64,000 nucleotides of DNA from Qipengyuania polymorpha. Lineage in GTDB: Bacteria > Pseudomonadota > Alphaproteobacteria > Sphingomonadales > Sphingomonadaceae. The stretch is from the NCBI RefSeq assembly GCF_019711435.1, contig NZ_JAIGNK010000003.1, forward strand, positions 186,001 through 250,000, in the 5' to 3' direction. Positions 8,383-17,016 of this stretch are shown here, piece by piece. Each line of letters begins with the position of its first letter. The stretch's first letter is position 1. Under the pieces are notes generated by a model that was given only the letters and a program-made list of their open reading frames with translations, searched no databases and was not told the origin of the DNA. The translations under genes and the position numbers were made by a program.

Positions 8383-9315
8383 GTGGCGAGCATGGGATTG
8401 AGCATCGACGAGCAGAAGGCGGTCGAGAAGTTCAAGAAAGACGTTGTCGAACCGTCGATGACGAAGCTCGTCATCCTCGATTTCTTCGCCGAGTGGTGCG
8501 GGCCGTGCAAGGCCGTCGCCCCCATGCTGGAGAAGGTCACGGGCGAATATGCCGACAAGGGCGTGGTGCTGGTCAAGGTCGATGTCGACAAGGAACAGTT
8601 CATCGCCGCGCAGTTCCAGGTCCAGTCCATCCCGACCATCTATGCCATGTTCCAGGGCCAGCCGGTGGCCGACCTCACGCAGGCCCGCAGCGAATCGCAG
8701 CTGAAGGAAGTGCTCGACCAGATCCTCGCGCAGCTTCCCATTGAAGGCGGCGATGCCGGCGGTGCGCAGGCGCAGGCCGCCGAGCAGGTCGAGCAATTTG
8801 TGACTATGGGCGAGCAGGTGCTGAGCGAAGGCGATGCCGCGCGCGCTGCGGGTATCTTCGCGCAGGTCACCGAAATGGCGCCCGACAATGTGGCCGCGCA
8901 TGCAGGTCTTATCCGCGCGCTGACTCAGGCGGACCAGGTCGAGGAAGCCAAGGCCGTACTCGCTTCGGTCGAGGCCAATCCGGCGATGGCTGGGGACACT
9001 CTTATCGAAAACGCCAAGGCCGCGCTCGAACTGGCGGGCAACAAGGTCGATGATGGCGAATTGGCGGGCCTCCGCGAGAAAGCCGCAGCAAATCCCGACG
9101 ATATGGATGCGCGCCTTGCCTATGCCGAGGCCGCCTTTGCCGCGGGTAAGCGCGATGCCGCTGCCGACGAACTGCTCGCCATGGTCGAACAGGACCGCGA
9201 GTGGAACGAGGGCGCCGCGCGCACCAAGCTGCTCGACATCTTCAACGCCGTGGGGCTGGAAGACCCGTGGGTGGTTGCCACCCGCCGCCGCCTGTCGAAA
9301 TTGCTGTTCGGATGA
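8383..9315 (+). CDS. ybbN: Thioredoxin with TPR domain (CnoX/YbbN type)
   Basis: 310 aa. Residues about 20-120 are a thioredoxin fold with active site WCGPCK (intact CxxC); the C-terminal two thirds are tetratricopeptide-like helical repeats (AEAAFAAGKRDAAADELLAMV etc.). That is the architecture of CnoX/YbbN, a holdase that passes clients to GroEL/GroES and protects against chlorine-type oxidation; in alphaproteobacteria the CxxC is usually intact, as here. I chose GTG 8383 because GGGAAG at 8371-8376 is 6 bases away, whereas ATG 8392 is 15 away. It overlaps the next gene by four bases (ATGA). Confidence 0.85.
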   Translation: MASMGLSIDEQKAVEKFKKDVVEPSMTKLVILDFFAEWCGPCKAVAPMLEKVTGEYADKGVVLVKVDVDKEQFIAAQFQVQSIPTIYAMFQGQPVADLTQARSESQLKEVLDQILAQLPIEGGDAGGAQAQAAEQVEQFVTMGEQVLSEGDAARAAGIFAQVTEMAPDNVAAHAGLIRALTQADQVEEAKAVLASVEANPAMAGDTLIENAKAALELAGNKVDDGELAGLREKAAANPDDMDARLAYAEAAFAAGKRDAAADELLAMVEQDREWNEGAARTKLLDIFNAVGLEDPWVVATRRRLSKLLFG

Positions 9316-9929
9316 GCGAGACCAGACGCCTCTCCATCTTCCCGCTGCCCGGCGCCATCCTGTTCCCGGGCCTGCAATTGCCGCTGCACGTCTTCGAGCC
9401 GCGCTACCGCGAACTGGTCGGCAGCGCGCTCGCCAAGGACCGGCTCATCGGCATGGTCCAGCCGCAGCGCAATGCCGAAGGCTCGCCGCTCTATGCCATC
9501 GGCTGTCTTGGCCGTATCGGCGATGTCGAGGCGCTGGAGGACGGGCGTTACAATATCGTGCTCGAAGGCGAGCAACGCTTCCGCATTTCGCAGGAGCTGG
9601 AGGTGAACACCGCCTTCCGCCAGGTCGAGGCCGAACTCATCGACGACCCGGAAGGCGAAGTCCTCGCCAGCGTCGAGCGCGCGGGCTTCGAATTCGAGGC
9701 GAAGCGCTTTGCCGCCATGCAGGGCTATTCGGTCGACTGGGATTCGGTCGAGCGCCTGGACGACGAGACGCTCATCAACGGTGTCGCGCAGATTGCGCCC
9801 TTCGACAGCGCCGCCAAGCAGGCTCTGCTGGAGGCGGACACGCTCTCCGAACGCTGCGAGCTGATGATCCAGCTGATGCAGTTCTTCGCCCTGCGCGACG
9901 ACGGGGACGAAATCGTTACCCTGCAGTAG
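9312..9929 (+). CDS. Lon N-terminal (substrate-binding) domain protein
   Basis: 205 aa. The first 120 residues match the Lon protease N-terminal domain family (LUD/PUA-like): LSIFPLPGAILFPGLQLPLHVFEPRYRELV and the GCLGRIGDVEALEDGRYNIVL strand pair. There is no AAA+ or protease domain, so it is a stand-alone domain protein, common in alphaproteobacteria beside the thioredoxin-TPR gene. It is probably soluble. Coupled to the upstream gene by the ATGA overlap at 9312-9315, so the two form an operon, ended by repeat copy A and a terminator. Role is unknown; a link to protein quality control is inference from the partner. Confidence 0.85.
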   Translation: MSETRRLSIFPLPGAILFPGLQLPLHVFEPRYRELVGSALAKDRLIGMVQPQRNAEGSPLYAIGCLGRIGDVEALEDGRYNIVLEGEQRFRISQELEVNTAFRQVEAELIDDPEGEVLASVERAGFEFEAKRFAAMQGYSVDWDSVERLDDETLINGVAQIAPFDSAAKQALLEADTLSERCELMIQLMQFFALRDDGDEIVTLQ

Positions 9930-9939
9930 TTTGTTTTGC

Positions 9940-9998
9940 GAAGCCGCCTCCGCGGCTTCATCCTCGCTAGACGTGCAGCAAGCTGCACCCGCTGCGGG
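9940..9998 (+). repeat. Dispersed structured repeat, copy A
   Basis: Copy A: GAAGCCGC-CTCC-GCGGCTTC (9940-9959), then GTGCAGC-AA-GCTGCAC (9973-9988), then CCCGC-T-GCGGG (9988-9998). The spacer CGCTAGAC before the second stem is shared by all copies. Compared with copies B (17594-17665) and C (32088-32182), stems change by compensating pairs (for example G-C in the first stem, A-T for G-C in the second) while loops stay the same. It sits 10 bases after the thioredoxin/Lon-N operon. Confidence 0.8.
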
Positions 9999-10053
9999 CG
10001 GCCTTGCAGGTGGCCTTTGGCCAGCTAAGTCTTCTACTTCGCTTCCGCCCTTG

Positions 10054-10078
10054 CGGTTCGCTAATCGCGAACCGTTTT
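10054..10078 (+). terminator. Rho-independent terminator of the thioredoxin/Lon-N operon
   Basis: Stem CGGTTCGC / GCGAACCG (8 bp, 10054-10061 and 10067-10074) with loop TAATC, followed by TTTT. It lies 125 bases after the operon stop and just before the convergent marC stop. Confidence 0.65.
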
Positions 10079-10079
10079 C

Positions 10080-10703
10080 TCAAAGGTTGAAGGACCCTCT
10101 CAGCCCGTCGATCACATACTGAGCCGCAAGCGCTGCCAGCAGCACGCCAAGCACGCGGGTGATCGCTGCTTCCACCTTGTCGCCGAACAGCCGCATCAGC
10201 GGGCCCGCAGCGATCAGGGCAAGCATCGTGATGAACAGCGCCGCTGCCAGCGCGCCGAGGACGGTGAATGTCTGCGCTAGGTCGTCCGCCTCGTTCATCA
10301 GCAGCATGATGGCCGCAATCGCGCCCGGCCCGGCCAGCATGGGGATGGCCATGGGGAAGATGGAAACGTCCTCCACCTCCGGTGTGGCTGCGACTTTCTC
10401 TGCCCGCTCCTCGCGGCGCTGGGTGCGTTTTTCGAAGACCATTTCGAAGGCAATCCAGAACAGCATGAGGCCGCCCGCGATACGGAAGCTGTCGAGGTCG
10501 ATGTGCAGCGCGCCCAGCAATTGTTCGCCGAAGAGCGCGAAGATCAACAGGATGACCCCCGCGATAAAGGTCGCGCGAATAGCCATGTTGCGGCGCTGGG
10601 CCTGCGTCGCGCCCTTGGTCAGGCCTGCGTAGATCGGTGCGCAGCCCGGCGGGTCGATGACCACGAAAAGCGTGATGAAGGCGGAGAGGAAGAGCTGGGT
10701 CAT
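10080..10703 (-). CDS. MarC family (UPF0056) integral membrane protein
   Basis: 207 aa with about six hydrophobic segments. FITLFVVIDPPGCAPIYAGLT (about 8-28) and PMAIPMLAGPGAIAAIMLL (about 110-128) are MarC family signatures, a half-domain repeat in a small transporter-like fold. A charged cytoplasmic loop (EKRTQRREERAEKV) lies between the halves. The name comes from the E. coli mar locus, where a role in drug resistance was not supported; function remains unknown. It is the last gene of a minus-strand run: its ATG overlaps the lipoprotein stop (ATGA, 10700-10703). Confidence 0.9.
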   Translation of the reverse strand: MTQLFLSAFITLFVVIDPPGCAPIYAGLTKGATQAQRRNMAIRATFIAGVILLIFALFGEQLLGALHIDLDSFRIAGGLMLFWIAFEMVFEKRTQRREERAEKVAATPEVEDVSIFPMAIPMLAGPGAIAAIMLLMNEADDLAQTFTVLGALAAALFITMLALIAAGPLMRLFGDKVEAAITRVLGVLLAALAAQYVIDGLRGSFNL

Positions 10704-11374
10704 TCGGAGCGATCCGCTGCGAGGTTCACATCGACGACCTGCCGCCAGCCGTCTTCACCGGCAAGCCAGACGTCGTAGCGCCGCTCGCCCTCGCCCACGA
10801 GGTGGAAGCTCCATGCAAGCGTGCCGTCCTGCGATGTCGAAACGCGCGCGCCCTGCTCCACCGCGGGAGCGGCGAGGCGCTGGTCGCAGCTCGCCACATT
10901 CGAGGCGATCATGTCGGGCTTCACTGGCGCCTCGTCCTGCGGATAGCCGAAGTCGAACACCCAGCGATATTCGCCGTCGGACTGCCGCTGCCAAACGGTG
11001 TTGAAAGTGCCGACCTGGCCCTCGGGGTCGACGAAGCCGCCCTGCGTCACGGCAAGCGACCCGTCGCAGCTCGACCACACGCGGTGCGGCTCCCACTGGA
11101 CGGCAGCAGGCGGGTTTTCCTGCGCCTTGAGCCACGGCTTGGCCTCGATGGCGCCATTGCGTCCGAACAGCAGTCCGCCGTCGGCCGCATATTCGGCAAA
11201 GGCGGTCCACTGCCCGTCTTCCTGCGCCGCGCGGGCGAAGGCGAGCTCGGTGGCGACGACCTTGCCCGGATTGGCGCGCGCTTCCATGAAGCGGCCATAG
11301 GGCGTGCGCGGGCCGGTGGCCGTGCAGGCGGTCAGCGAAACGAGCGTGAGGCCGAGTATGGCAGCGCGCAGCAT
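10700..11374 (-). CDS. Lipoprotein, unknown function
   Basis: 224 aa. Signal peptide with lipobox L-T-A-C at about residues 14-17 (LVSLTACTATG), so it is anchored in a membrane after lipidation. The rest is a single globular domain with Trp- and Gly-rich segments (RVWSSCDGSLAVTQGGF) that I do not recognise; similar proteins occur beside marC in sphingomonads. The frame is open upstream into folD, but the ATG at 11374 overlaps the folD stop by one base (TGATG) and precedes the signal peptide. Transcribed with folD and marC. Confidence 0.8.
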   Translation of the reverse strand: MLRAAILGLTLVSLTACTATGPRTPYGRFMEARANPGKVVATELAFARAAQEDGQWTAFAEYAADGGLLFGRNGAIEAKPWLKAQENPPAAVQWEPHRVWSSCDGSLAVTQGGFVDPEGQVGTFNTVWQRQSDGEYRWVFDFGYPQDEAPVKPDMIASNVASCDQRLAAPAVEQGARVSTSQDGTLAWSFHLVGEGERRYDVWLAGEDGWRQVVDVNLAADRSE

Positions 11375-12267
11375 CACAGGATCTCGGGCACCGCGAGGCC
11401 CGCATTGCGATAGGCCGCGACCAGCGTGTTCCTGAGCAGCACGGCGATGGTCATCGGACCCACGCCGCCGGGAACGGGAGTGATGGCCGAAGCCACGCCT
11501 TCTGCGCCCGCATAGTCGACATCGCCGACCAGCCGCCCCTTCTCCTCGCCCTCGGCGGGAGGCAGGCGGTTGATGCCGACGTCGATGACGGTCGCGCCGT
11601 CCTTCAGCCATTCGGCCTTGACCATTTCCGCGCGCCCCACGGCGGCAACCACGATATCGGCGCGCTTGACCACGCCGGGCAAATCCTTCGTTCGGCTATG
11701 CGCGATTGTGACGGTGGCGTTGGCGTCGAGCAGCAGCTGCGCCATCGGCTTGCCGACGATGTTGGAGCGCCCGATGACCACCGCCTCGAGGCCCGACAAA
11801 TCGCCAAGCCGGTCGGTCAGCAGCATCATGCAGCCCAGCGGCGTGCAGGGCACGAATCCGCTCTGCCCGACCGCGAGGCGGCCCGCATTGGTGACGTGGA
11901 AGCCGTCGACGTCCTTGTCGGGGCTGATGGCGGCAATCACCGCCTGGTCGTCGAGATGGCCGGGCAGCGGAAGCTGGACGAGGATGCCGTCCACCGCCTC
12001 GTCGGCATTGAGCTGCTCGACCAGCGCAAGAAGGTCCGCCTCGCTGGTGTCGGCGGGCAGGCGATGCTCGAAGCTTTCCATGCCTGCGGCCACGGTCGCC
12101 TTGTGCTTGCTGCGCACATAGACCTGGCTCGCCGGGTCTTCGCCCACCAGCACCACGGCGAGGCCGGCCTTGCGGCCAGCCTTGTGCTCGAACTGCGTGG
12201 CCAGCGCGCCTACTCGCTCGCGCAGCAGCGCGGCAAAGGCTTTTCCGTCGATACGTTCAGCGGTCAT
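11374..12267 (-). CDS. folD: Bifunctional methylenetetrahydrofolate dehydrogenase / cyclohydrolase
   Basis: 297 aa, usual length. It converts 5,10-methylene-THF to 10-formyl-THF in two steps, supplying one-carbon units for purines and formyl-Met. Markers: catalytic YVRSKHKA (Tyr and Lys; about 50-57), VQLPLPGHL (about 97-105), PDKDVDGFH, and the NADP-binding [12 protein letters not shown] (about 165-176), and [10 protein letters not shown] near the C-terminus. Start ATG 12267 overlaps the yggT stop (ATGA), so the yggT-folD-lipoprotein-marC order is an operon. Cytosolic. Confidence 0.97.
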   Translation of the reverse strand: MTAERIDGKAFAALLRERVGALATQFEHKAGRKAGLAVVLVGEDPASQVYVRSKHKATVAAGMESFEHRLPADTSEADLLALVEQLNADEAVDGILVQLPLPGHLDDQAVIAAISPDKDVDGFHVTNAGRLAVGQSGFVPCTPLGCMMLLTDRLGDLSGLEAVVIGRSNIVGKPMAQLLLDANATVTIAHSRTKDLPGVVKRADIVVAAVGRAEMVKAEWLKDGATVIDVGINRLPPAEGEEKGRLVGDVDYAGAEGVASAITPVPGGVGPMTIAVLLRNTLVAAYRNAGLAVPEIL

Positions 12268-12548
12268 GCGGCGTACACGATGTTTTCGAGGACGATGAGG
12301 ATGATCTGCAGCAGGATGATGACCACCAGCGGCGAGAAATCGACCATGCCGGTGTTGGGCATCAGATTGCGGATGGGCCGCAAAATGGGGTCGAGCAGGC
12401 GGTTGATGCCATCGTAGAAGCCGAGCAGGAATTCGTTGCGACCGACCACGTTGAAGGCAAACAGCAGGCCGATGATGAACTGGATGATGATGAGCATCAC
12501 GAAGACGGACGCGATCATCGAAACGATTTGGTAGAGCGTAATGAGCAC
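12264..12548 (-). CDS. yggT: YggT family membrane protein
   Basis: 94 aa, GTG start. Two hydrophobic helices: about 3-30 ([18 protein letters not shown]) and about 70-92 ([19 protein letters not shown]), with the family motif [16 protein letters not shown] between them. YggT proteins are found next to proline- or division-linked genes and help osmotic tolerance or thylakoid-like assembly in different lineages; here no role can be read. Overlaps folD by four bases. Confidence 0.9.
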   Translation of the reverse strand: MLITLYQIVSMIASVFVMLIIIQFIIGLLFAFNVVGRNEFLLGFYDGINRLLDPILRPIRNLMPNTGMVDFSPLVVIILLQIILIVLENIVYAA

Positions 12549-12592
12549 TTAGGTCGAACCCCGTCTGGAAAAGGACAGTCCCGTAGGCAAAC

Positions 12593-12607
12593 GCCTCTAC
12601 AAGAGGC
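12593..12607 (-). terminator. Weak hairpin after argB
   Basis: GCCTCT-ACA-AGAGGC, a 6-bp perfect stem in the 90-base gap between argB and yggT. Only a short T-run follows on the minus strand, so it may be only an attenuator. Confidence 0.3.
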
Positions 12608-12638
12608 CGCGCGAGGCCGCCACCCCCCAAGTGTGCGC

Positions 12639-13550
12639 TTATTGGTCTGCGCTTATCAGCGTCCCTGCGCCCCGCGCGGTGAAGAATTCGAGCAGCATCG
12701 CATGCGGCACCCGCCCGTCGAGCACCACCGCCGCCTCGCAGCCTGCCTCCACCGCCGTCACGCAGGTTTCGAGCTTGGGAATCATCCCGCCGCTGATGGT
12801 CCCGTCCTCGCGCAGGGCCGCAATGTCGGCTGGCGTGAGGTCGGTAAGGAGCTTGCCCTGTTTGTCCAGCACCCCGTCGACATCGGTCAGCAGGAGTAGG
12901 CGCGCCGCACCCAGCGCCGAGGCCAGCGCGCCCGCCATGGTGTCGGCGTTAATGTTGTAGGTGTGGCCGTCCTCGCCAGTGCCGATGGGCGCAATCACGG
13001 GTATCATGCCCGCCGCCGTCGCAGTCTCGATGATGGTCGTGTCGACCGCGCTGGGCTCGCCCACGAAGCCGAGGTCCAGCGCCTTCTCGATATGGCTTTC
13101 GGGGTCCTTGGTTGTGCGCTCGACCTTGCGCGCGGTGACCAGCCCGCCGTCTTTGCCCGAAATGCCCATTGCCTTGCCGCCCGCGCGCGCAATCGATCCG
13201 ACAATGGCCTTGTTGATCGCGCCCGAGAGGACCATTTCGGCGACCTCCGCTGTTGCCTTGTCGGTCACCCTGAGACCGTCGACGAAGCGCGTTTCCACGC
13301 CCAGTTTCTCCAGCATCGCACCAATTTGCGGGCCGCCACCGTGGACCACCACCGGGTTGATACCGACTGCCTTCAGCAACACTACGTCCTCGGCAAATTC
13401 GCGCGCGGCATCCTCGTCGCCCATGGCGTTGCCGCCGTATTTCACCACGAAGCTGCGGCCTGCGTAACGCTGGAAATAGGGCAGCGCCTCGATAAGCGTC
13501 TGGGCCTTGGCGCTGGCATCGGTGAGGGTCATGGTGTCGGTCTCGTTCAT
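12639..13550 (-). CDS. argB: N-acetylglutamate kinase
   Basis: 303 aa. Second step of arginine biosynthesis: phosphorylates N-acetylglutamate with ATP. Family motifs: [13 protein letters not shown] (about 33-45, ATP phosphate site with conserved Lys), [13 protein letters not shown] (about 67-79), [12 protein letters not shown] (about 198-209), and [15 protein letters not shown] near the C-terminus. The amino acid kinase fold is complete. Start ATG 13550 has AGGA 5-6 bases upstream. First gene of the minus-strand run leading to yggT, folD and marC, with a 90-base gap. Feedback control by arginine is known in many members but cannot be read here. Confidence 0.96.
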   Translation of the reverse strand: MNETDTMTLTDASAKAQTLIEALPYFQRYAGRSFVVKYGGNAMGDEDAAREFAEDVVLLKAVGINPVVVHGGGPQIGAMLEKLGVETRFVDGLRVTDKATAEVAEMVLSGAINKAIVGSIARAGGKAMGISGKDGGLVTARKVERTTKDPESHIEKALDLGFVGEPSAVDTTIIETATAAGMIPVIAPIGTGEDGHTYNINADTMAGALASALGAARLLLLTDVDGVLDKQGKLLTDLTPADIAALREDGTISGGMIPKLETCVTAVEAGCEAAVVLDGRVPHAMLLEFFTARGAGTLISADQ

Positions 13551-13636
13551 CGCTTTCCTGCCGCCCTAGCTGGCGTGGGGCCGCGGTGGAAGCCAATCAT
13601 CTGTTCGCTGCGTGCAAGACGCGCTAGGCTTGGCTG

Positions 13637-14302
13637 ATGAAACGCACACTCATACTCCTCGCCGCGCTGCCGCTCGCTGCCTGCACCACTGCGCAAGGCG
13701 CGCGCCTGCCCTCCGCGCAGGAAGCCTTCTGGGACGCGCTGCAGAGCCATTGCGGCAAGGCCTATCGCGGACAGCTTGTCAGCGAAGATGCGCGCGATGC
13801 CGACTGGAAGGGCCGCGCGATGATTGCCCATTGGGCCGCCTGCGACGAGCGCAAGGTCGCCATCGCCTTCCACACCGAAAGCGGTCTGGAGACCTCGGTC
13901 GGAAATCCGGTCTGGGACCGCTCGCGCACCTGGATTATCTCGCGCCAGTATATCGAGAACGCCGCGCGCGCCACGCCCATCGGCCTCGAACTGAAGCACG
14001 ACCACCGCCACGAGGATGGCGAGCCCGACACGGTCACCTTCTATGGCGGGCTGACCCAAGACAAGGGCACGGCGCGCGCGCAGGACTTCCCGGTCGACGG
14101 CTATTCGATTGCGCTGTTCGGCGACAACGGCCTCGGCGCATCGCTGACCAATGTCTGGCGCGTCGAAGTCGACCCGGCGAGCGACGAGGACGCGCGCTTT
14201 GTCTACCAGCTCACCCGCCGCAACGACCCCACCCGCCTGTTCCGCGTCGAGTTCGACGCCAGCGAAGCGGTCGCACCGCCACCGCCCGCATGGGGCTGGT
14301 AG
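13637..14302 (+). CDS. Lipoprotein, unknown function
   Basis: 221 aa. Signal peptide MKRTLILLAALPLAACTT with lipobox L-A-A-C at about 13-16. The mature part is a mixed alpha/beta domain with blocks such as NVWRVEVDPASDEDARFVYQ and ends in AVAPPPPAWGW. Proteins with this layout are common in Erythrobacteraceae but I know of no function. It is divergent from argB. Its last codons overlap the next gene, so the two are probably transcribed together. Confidence 0.75.
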   Translation: MKRTLILLAALPLAACTTAQGARLPSAQEAFWDALQSHCGKAYRGQLVSEDARDADWKGRAMIAHWAACDERKVAIAFHTESGLETSVGNPVWDRSRTWIISRQYIENAARATPIGLELKHDHRHEDGEPDTVTFYGGLTQDKGTARAQDFPVDGYSIALFGDNGLGASLTNVWRVEVDPASDEDARFVYQLTRRNDPTRLFRVEFDASEAVAPPPPAWGW

Positions 14303-14823
14303 GCCGCGTCCGCGAGGGGACGCGGCCTCCCGAAAGCCTGCTGCTCACCGCGCCGGGCGAGCGCGCCTATGTCGATCGCTGGGATTGCGATGTGGCGGCC
14401 GGCATCGGCCTCGCCCACCTCATCGAAGCATTCTTCACCAGCAAGGCGTTCCGCGCAGAGCGGCTGGCGTTAGCGGCCATCGGTCGTGGCGGGACCGATG
14501 GAGAAGCTTTGCTGCTGGCGATGGGAGCGGCGCAGAACTTCGCGGCGTGGACTCAGGTCGAGCGCCGCGAGAACGAGATCCTCCTCGAGGATTTCGCCGG
14601 CCGGACACGCTGCTGGCTGGCAGTCACGCCCTCGGCCGATTTCACCACCCTGTCCTTCGGCACCGCCATCATGGCGCGTCACGGTATGCACGCCGCCGCC
14701 CGCAGCGAGAACCTCGCTTTTCGCGCGCTCGTGCCCTTCCACCGCCCCTATGCCCGCGCGCTGCTCATGTCGGCGGCGCACAAGGCGGTTCGCCTGCGTC
14801 AGCGAGCGGTTTCAGGGGGATAG
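14290..14823 (+). CDS. Hypothetical protein (DUF2867-like)
   Basis: 177 aa from ATG 14290, overlapping the lipoprotein gene by 13 bases in another frame. The C-terminal stretch FRALVPFHRPYARALLMSAA resembles the end of DUF2867 proteins (FxxLxPFH..Y). Charged, no membrane segment. Start is uncertain: no clear ribosome site. The last 25 bases also code, on the other strand, for the end of the next gene. Role unknown. Confidence 0.6.
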   Translation: MGLVGRVREGTRPPESLLLTAPGERAYVDRWDCDVAAGIGLAHLIEAFFTSKAFRAERLALAAIGRGGTDGEALLLAMGAAQNFAAWTQVERRENEILLEDFAGRTRCWLAVTPSADFTTLSFGTAIMARHGMHAAARSENLAFRALVPFHRPYARALLMSAAHKAVRLRQRAVSGG

Positions 14824-15344
14824 GCAGGCGCCGGACCGTGGTCGAGGCTGAGGCTTTCGAGCAGGCGGAAACGGCCTTCTTCGGGCATCCATTGCCAGAT
14901 GTGCAGGTAGCGCCCGCCGCCGGTCTGAACCCAGCCCTTTTCCTTGCCGCGCCATTCCAAGAAGGTGTGGTGCGCCTCTTCCAGCGCGCCCCAGTCGCCC
15001 AGCTTCTTGATGGTGCGGCTGCCCGGAACCAGCAAGCGGCGGTTCTTGTAGCCCTCGTTCTTGCCGCCCGGCGCACGCGCCTCGCAGGCCTCGCGCGCCT
15101 GGTCGACCATTTGCTTCCCGCTGGCGAGCGGCAGGCCGACGAGGTCGTGCACCATGCGGAAATCCTCATGCACGAGGTCCGCCACCGCATCGGGATCGCA
15201 GCCTTCGAAGAAGCCCCAGAACAGCCGCGCATCATTCGCTTCGATGCGGCTCACCATCTCCTCGCCCGTGGGCATGGGCGGCGGGGTATCGGCGGGGACG
15301 GCGGCAGCGGCCTGCGCCAGCAGGATGGCGGACATGATGGTCAA
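14799..15344 (-). CDS. SnoaL/NTF2-like fold protein, secreted
   Basis: 181 aa. N-terminus MTIMSAILLAQAAAAVP looks like a short signal peptide. The body (residues about 28-175) has the NTF2/SnoaL layout: EANDARLFWGFFEGCDPDAVADLVHEDF followed by beta strands including LHIWQWM. Many such proteins are DUF4440-type, catalytic or binding roles unknown. Start is either TTG 15344, with a ribosome site (GGGAG) 5-7 bases upstream, or ATG 15335, spacing about 16; I list the TTG. It converges on the upstream gene with a 25-base overlap. Confidence 0.65.
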   Translation of the reverse strand: MTIMSAILLAQAAAAVPADTPPPMPTGEEMVSRIEANDARLFWGFFEGCDPDAVADLVHEDFRMVHDLVGLPLASGKQMVDQAREACEARAPGGKNEGYKNRRLLVPGSRTIKKLGDWGALEEAHHTFLEWRGKEKGWVQTGGGRYLHIWQWMPEEGRFRLLESLSLDHGPAPAYPPETAR

Positions 15345-15448
15345 ACGAACTCTCCCTCAAAGGTGAGTTGCCTATCTAATACACCACGCCCTTGCGTCAA
15401 GCCCCGCAGCCTGTAATCTGCCCCATGCACCTTAGGGAGGGACGCAAG

Positions 15449-15880
15449 ATGGACAATTCGCAGCAATCCCGCGAGAGCGGTCGTATCGACGTAGGCGCTG
15501 ACCGCGAGGGTTTCGGCACGCAGCCGCCGGCGCGCAGCAGCAACGCATCGGGCGTCGACAGCAATCGCCCGGTGATTGTCGGCGCGCTTTACCTCGCCAG
15601 TTTCCTGACCGGGATCACCGGTCTGGTGGGCGTGGTGCTGGCGCATATCTGGGAGGGCGAGGCGCGAGGCACCTGGGCGGAATCGCACTACACTTATCTC
15701 ATCCGCACCTTCTGGTTCTCTTTCCTCGCGAGCATCGCGGCCGTGGTGCTGATGTTCGTGATTATCGGCTTTTTCCTGTTCCCGCTGATTGCCATCTGGT
15801 TCGGGGTGCGCAGCGTGCTGAGCCTTGTGAAAGCTTCGAAGCAGGAACCGATGCCCGATCCCAAGACGCTCTTGTTCTAG
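15449..15880 (+). CDS. DUF4870-type small membrane protein
   Basis: 143 aa. GGGAGG at 15435-15440 sits 8 bases before ATG 15449. The first 45 residues are hydrophilic and probably disordered; then two membrane helices, about 48-72 (VIVGALYLASFLTGITGLVG) and about 93-120 (FWFSFLASIAAVVLMFVIIGFF). The motif EARGTWAESHYTYLIRTFW between them is typical of DUF4870/Tic20-like proteins in sphingomonads. Function unknown. Confidence 0.7.
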   Translation: MDNSQQSRESGRIDVGADREGFGTQPPARSSNASGVDSNRPVIVGALYLASFLTGITGLVGVVLAHIWEGEARGTWAESHYTYLIRTFWFSFLASIAAVVLMFVIIGFFLFPLIAIWFGVRSVLSLVKASKQEPMPDPKTLLF

Positions 15881-15967
15881 GGCCTGGCCGATAGCGGCAG
15901 GGGTGAGGCGGCGGGAGCGACCGGTGCCATACCAATCGCCCCTCGGGACATACCCACCCACAGCAAG

Positions 15968-15999
15968 CGGCCCGCCTCCCGAAGGGACGCGGGCCGTTT
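15968..15999 (+). terminator. Hairpin after the DUF4870 gene
   Basis: CGGCCCGC / GCGGGCCG (8 bp, 15968-15975 and 15989-15996), loop of 13, followed by TTTCTCCTT. Lies between the convergent DUF4870 and YdcH genes, so it may stop transcription from both sides. Confidence 0.55.
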
Positions 16000-16016
16000 C
16001 TCCTTGCGCCGTACCC

Positions 16017-16271
16017 TCAGGCTGCGCCGCGTTCGCGCGCGACGATCGCGGTGATCTCGTCGAGCAGGCCGAGACGCTTCTTCTTCAGCTGCTCGGTGCG
16101 CTCGTCGCTCGCAGCTTCCGCCTCCGCCTCGATGCGGTGAACCGCGCGATTGGCATCATGATAATCGTCCGCGAGACGGGCGAAATGGCCATCCTCCTGC
16201 TTGAGCCGCGTGACGAGGTCGCGTTCGCGCTTGAAGATTTCGGTGAGGGCGTTGGGGGTGTGCTGCGACAT
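16017..16271 (-). CDS. YdcH family (DUF465) small protein
   Basis: 84 aa, almost entirely helical and charged (LKQEDGHFARLADDYHDANR), with the DUF465 pattern of alternating L/E/K. Probably a coiled-coil dimer. Function unknown. Convergent with the DUF4870 gene; upstream on the same strand lies the DUF1294 gene. Confidence 0.8.
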   Translation of the reverse strand: MSQHTPNALTEIFKRERDLVTRLKQEDGHFARLADDYHDANRAVHRIEAEAEAASDERTEQLKKKRLGLLDEITAIVARERGAA

Positions 16272-16343
16272 CTGTGGGTCCTTTCCGTTCGTGTTGAAAC
16301 CCCTTCTAGCGCGGCGTGGAGGGCGCCGCTTTGCGCAAGATCA

Positions 16344-16367
16344 AATTTCGGGCGCGGGCCCGAAATT
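16344..16367. repeat. Inverted repeat, 9-bp perfect stem
   Basis: AATTTCGGG-CGCGGG-CCCGAAATT lies between the DUF1294 and YdcH genes, both minus strand. No T-run of note, so it could be a weak terminator of the DUF1294 gene or a processing site. Confidence 0.4.
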
Positions 16368-16438
16368 GCGCGAAAAGCCCCCCATTGCCGGAAAGCGGCA
16401 GCAGCGCTCGGGCAGGAGAGCGCCTTGCGGGATCAGCG

Positions 16439-16912
16439 TCAGTAATGCGGCTCGCAGGCAACGCCGTCGCCATCGCCATCCATTCCTTCACGGTAGCCGG
16501 GCTGGCCGCGATAGAGCGGCGCCTTGCCCGCGGCGCGCACCTGGTTGCAGCCGGCGTAATGGACCGAAGCCTCGACCGCGAGACGGGCGGCCTTCTCCTC
16601 TTCGGTCTCGAACAGTGTCATGCCGGGCAGCGATTGGCCCGAGAAGAGCATGGCGCCAATCGCTACCGCCCCGCAAAGCTGGAGTACGCCGGTCACGAAC
16701 AGCCGGTCGGAAAAGCTCTTCTTGCGGGTCTTGTGCCGAAAGGCCGCGCGGCCGGCATAGGCCCCGGGCAAGCCGCCGATGAAGGCGAGGAAGATGAGCG
16801 TGTCCTCGCGGATCCGGCGGCCGCCGCTTTCTGCCAGGGACTTGTCGATACCGAAGGCGGCGAAGGCGATGAAATTCACCGCGATGAGATAGTAGATGAG
16901 GTATTCTGTCAT
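16439..16912 (-). CDS. DUF1294 membrane protein with excalibur domain
   Basis: 157 aa. N-terminal part (1-90) is DUF1294: two membrane helices flank RRIREDTLIFLAFIGGLPGAYAG. A third hydrophobic span (about 80-97) precedes a C-terminal excalibur calcium-binding domain whose DGDGDGVACE (145-154) carries the D-x-D-x-D-G-x-x-C-E motif; the partner Cys is in YAGCNQ. I chose ATG 16912 over an earlier in-frame codon because the helix starts there. An excalibur module fused to DUF1294 is seen in sphingomonads; role unknown. Confidence 0.8.
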   Translation of the reverse strand: MTEYLIYYLIAVNFIAFAAFGIDKSLAESGGRRIREDTLIFLAFIGGLPGAYAGRAAFRHKTRKKSFSDRLFVTGVLQLCGAVAIGAMLFSGQSLPGMTLFETEEEKAARLAVEASVHYAGCNQVRAAGKAPLYRGQPGYREGMDGDGDGVACEPHY

Positions 16913-17016
16913 TGCCCCCGCACCGATTTTCCGGACGCCTTGTGCCAAGTGACTAGCCCCGGCAGCGCGCAAGGCAAGGGTTTGAGCGAGCGCCCCTGCG
17001 CGTTATCGTGGCCGCG

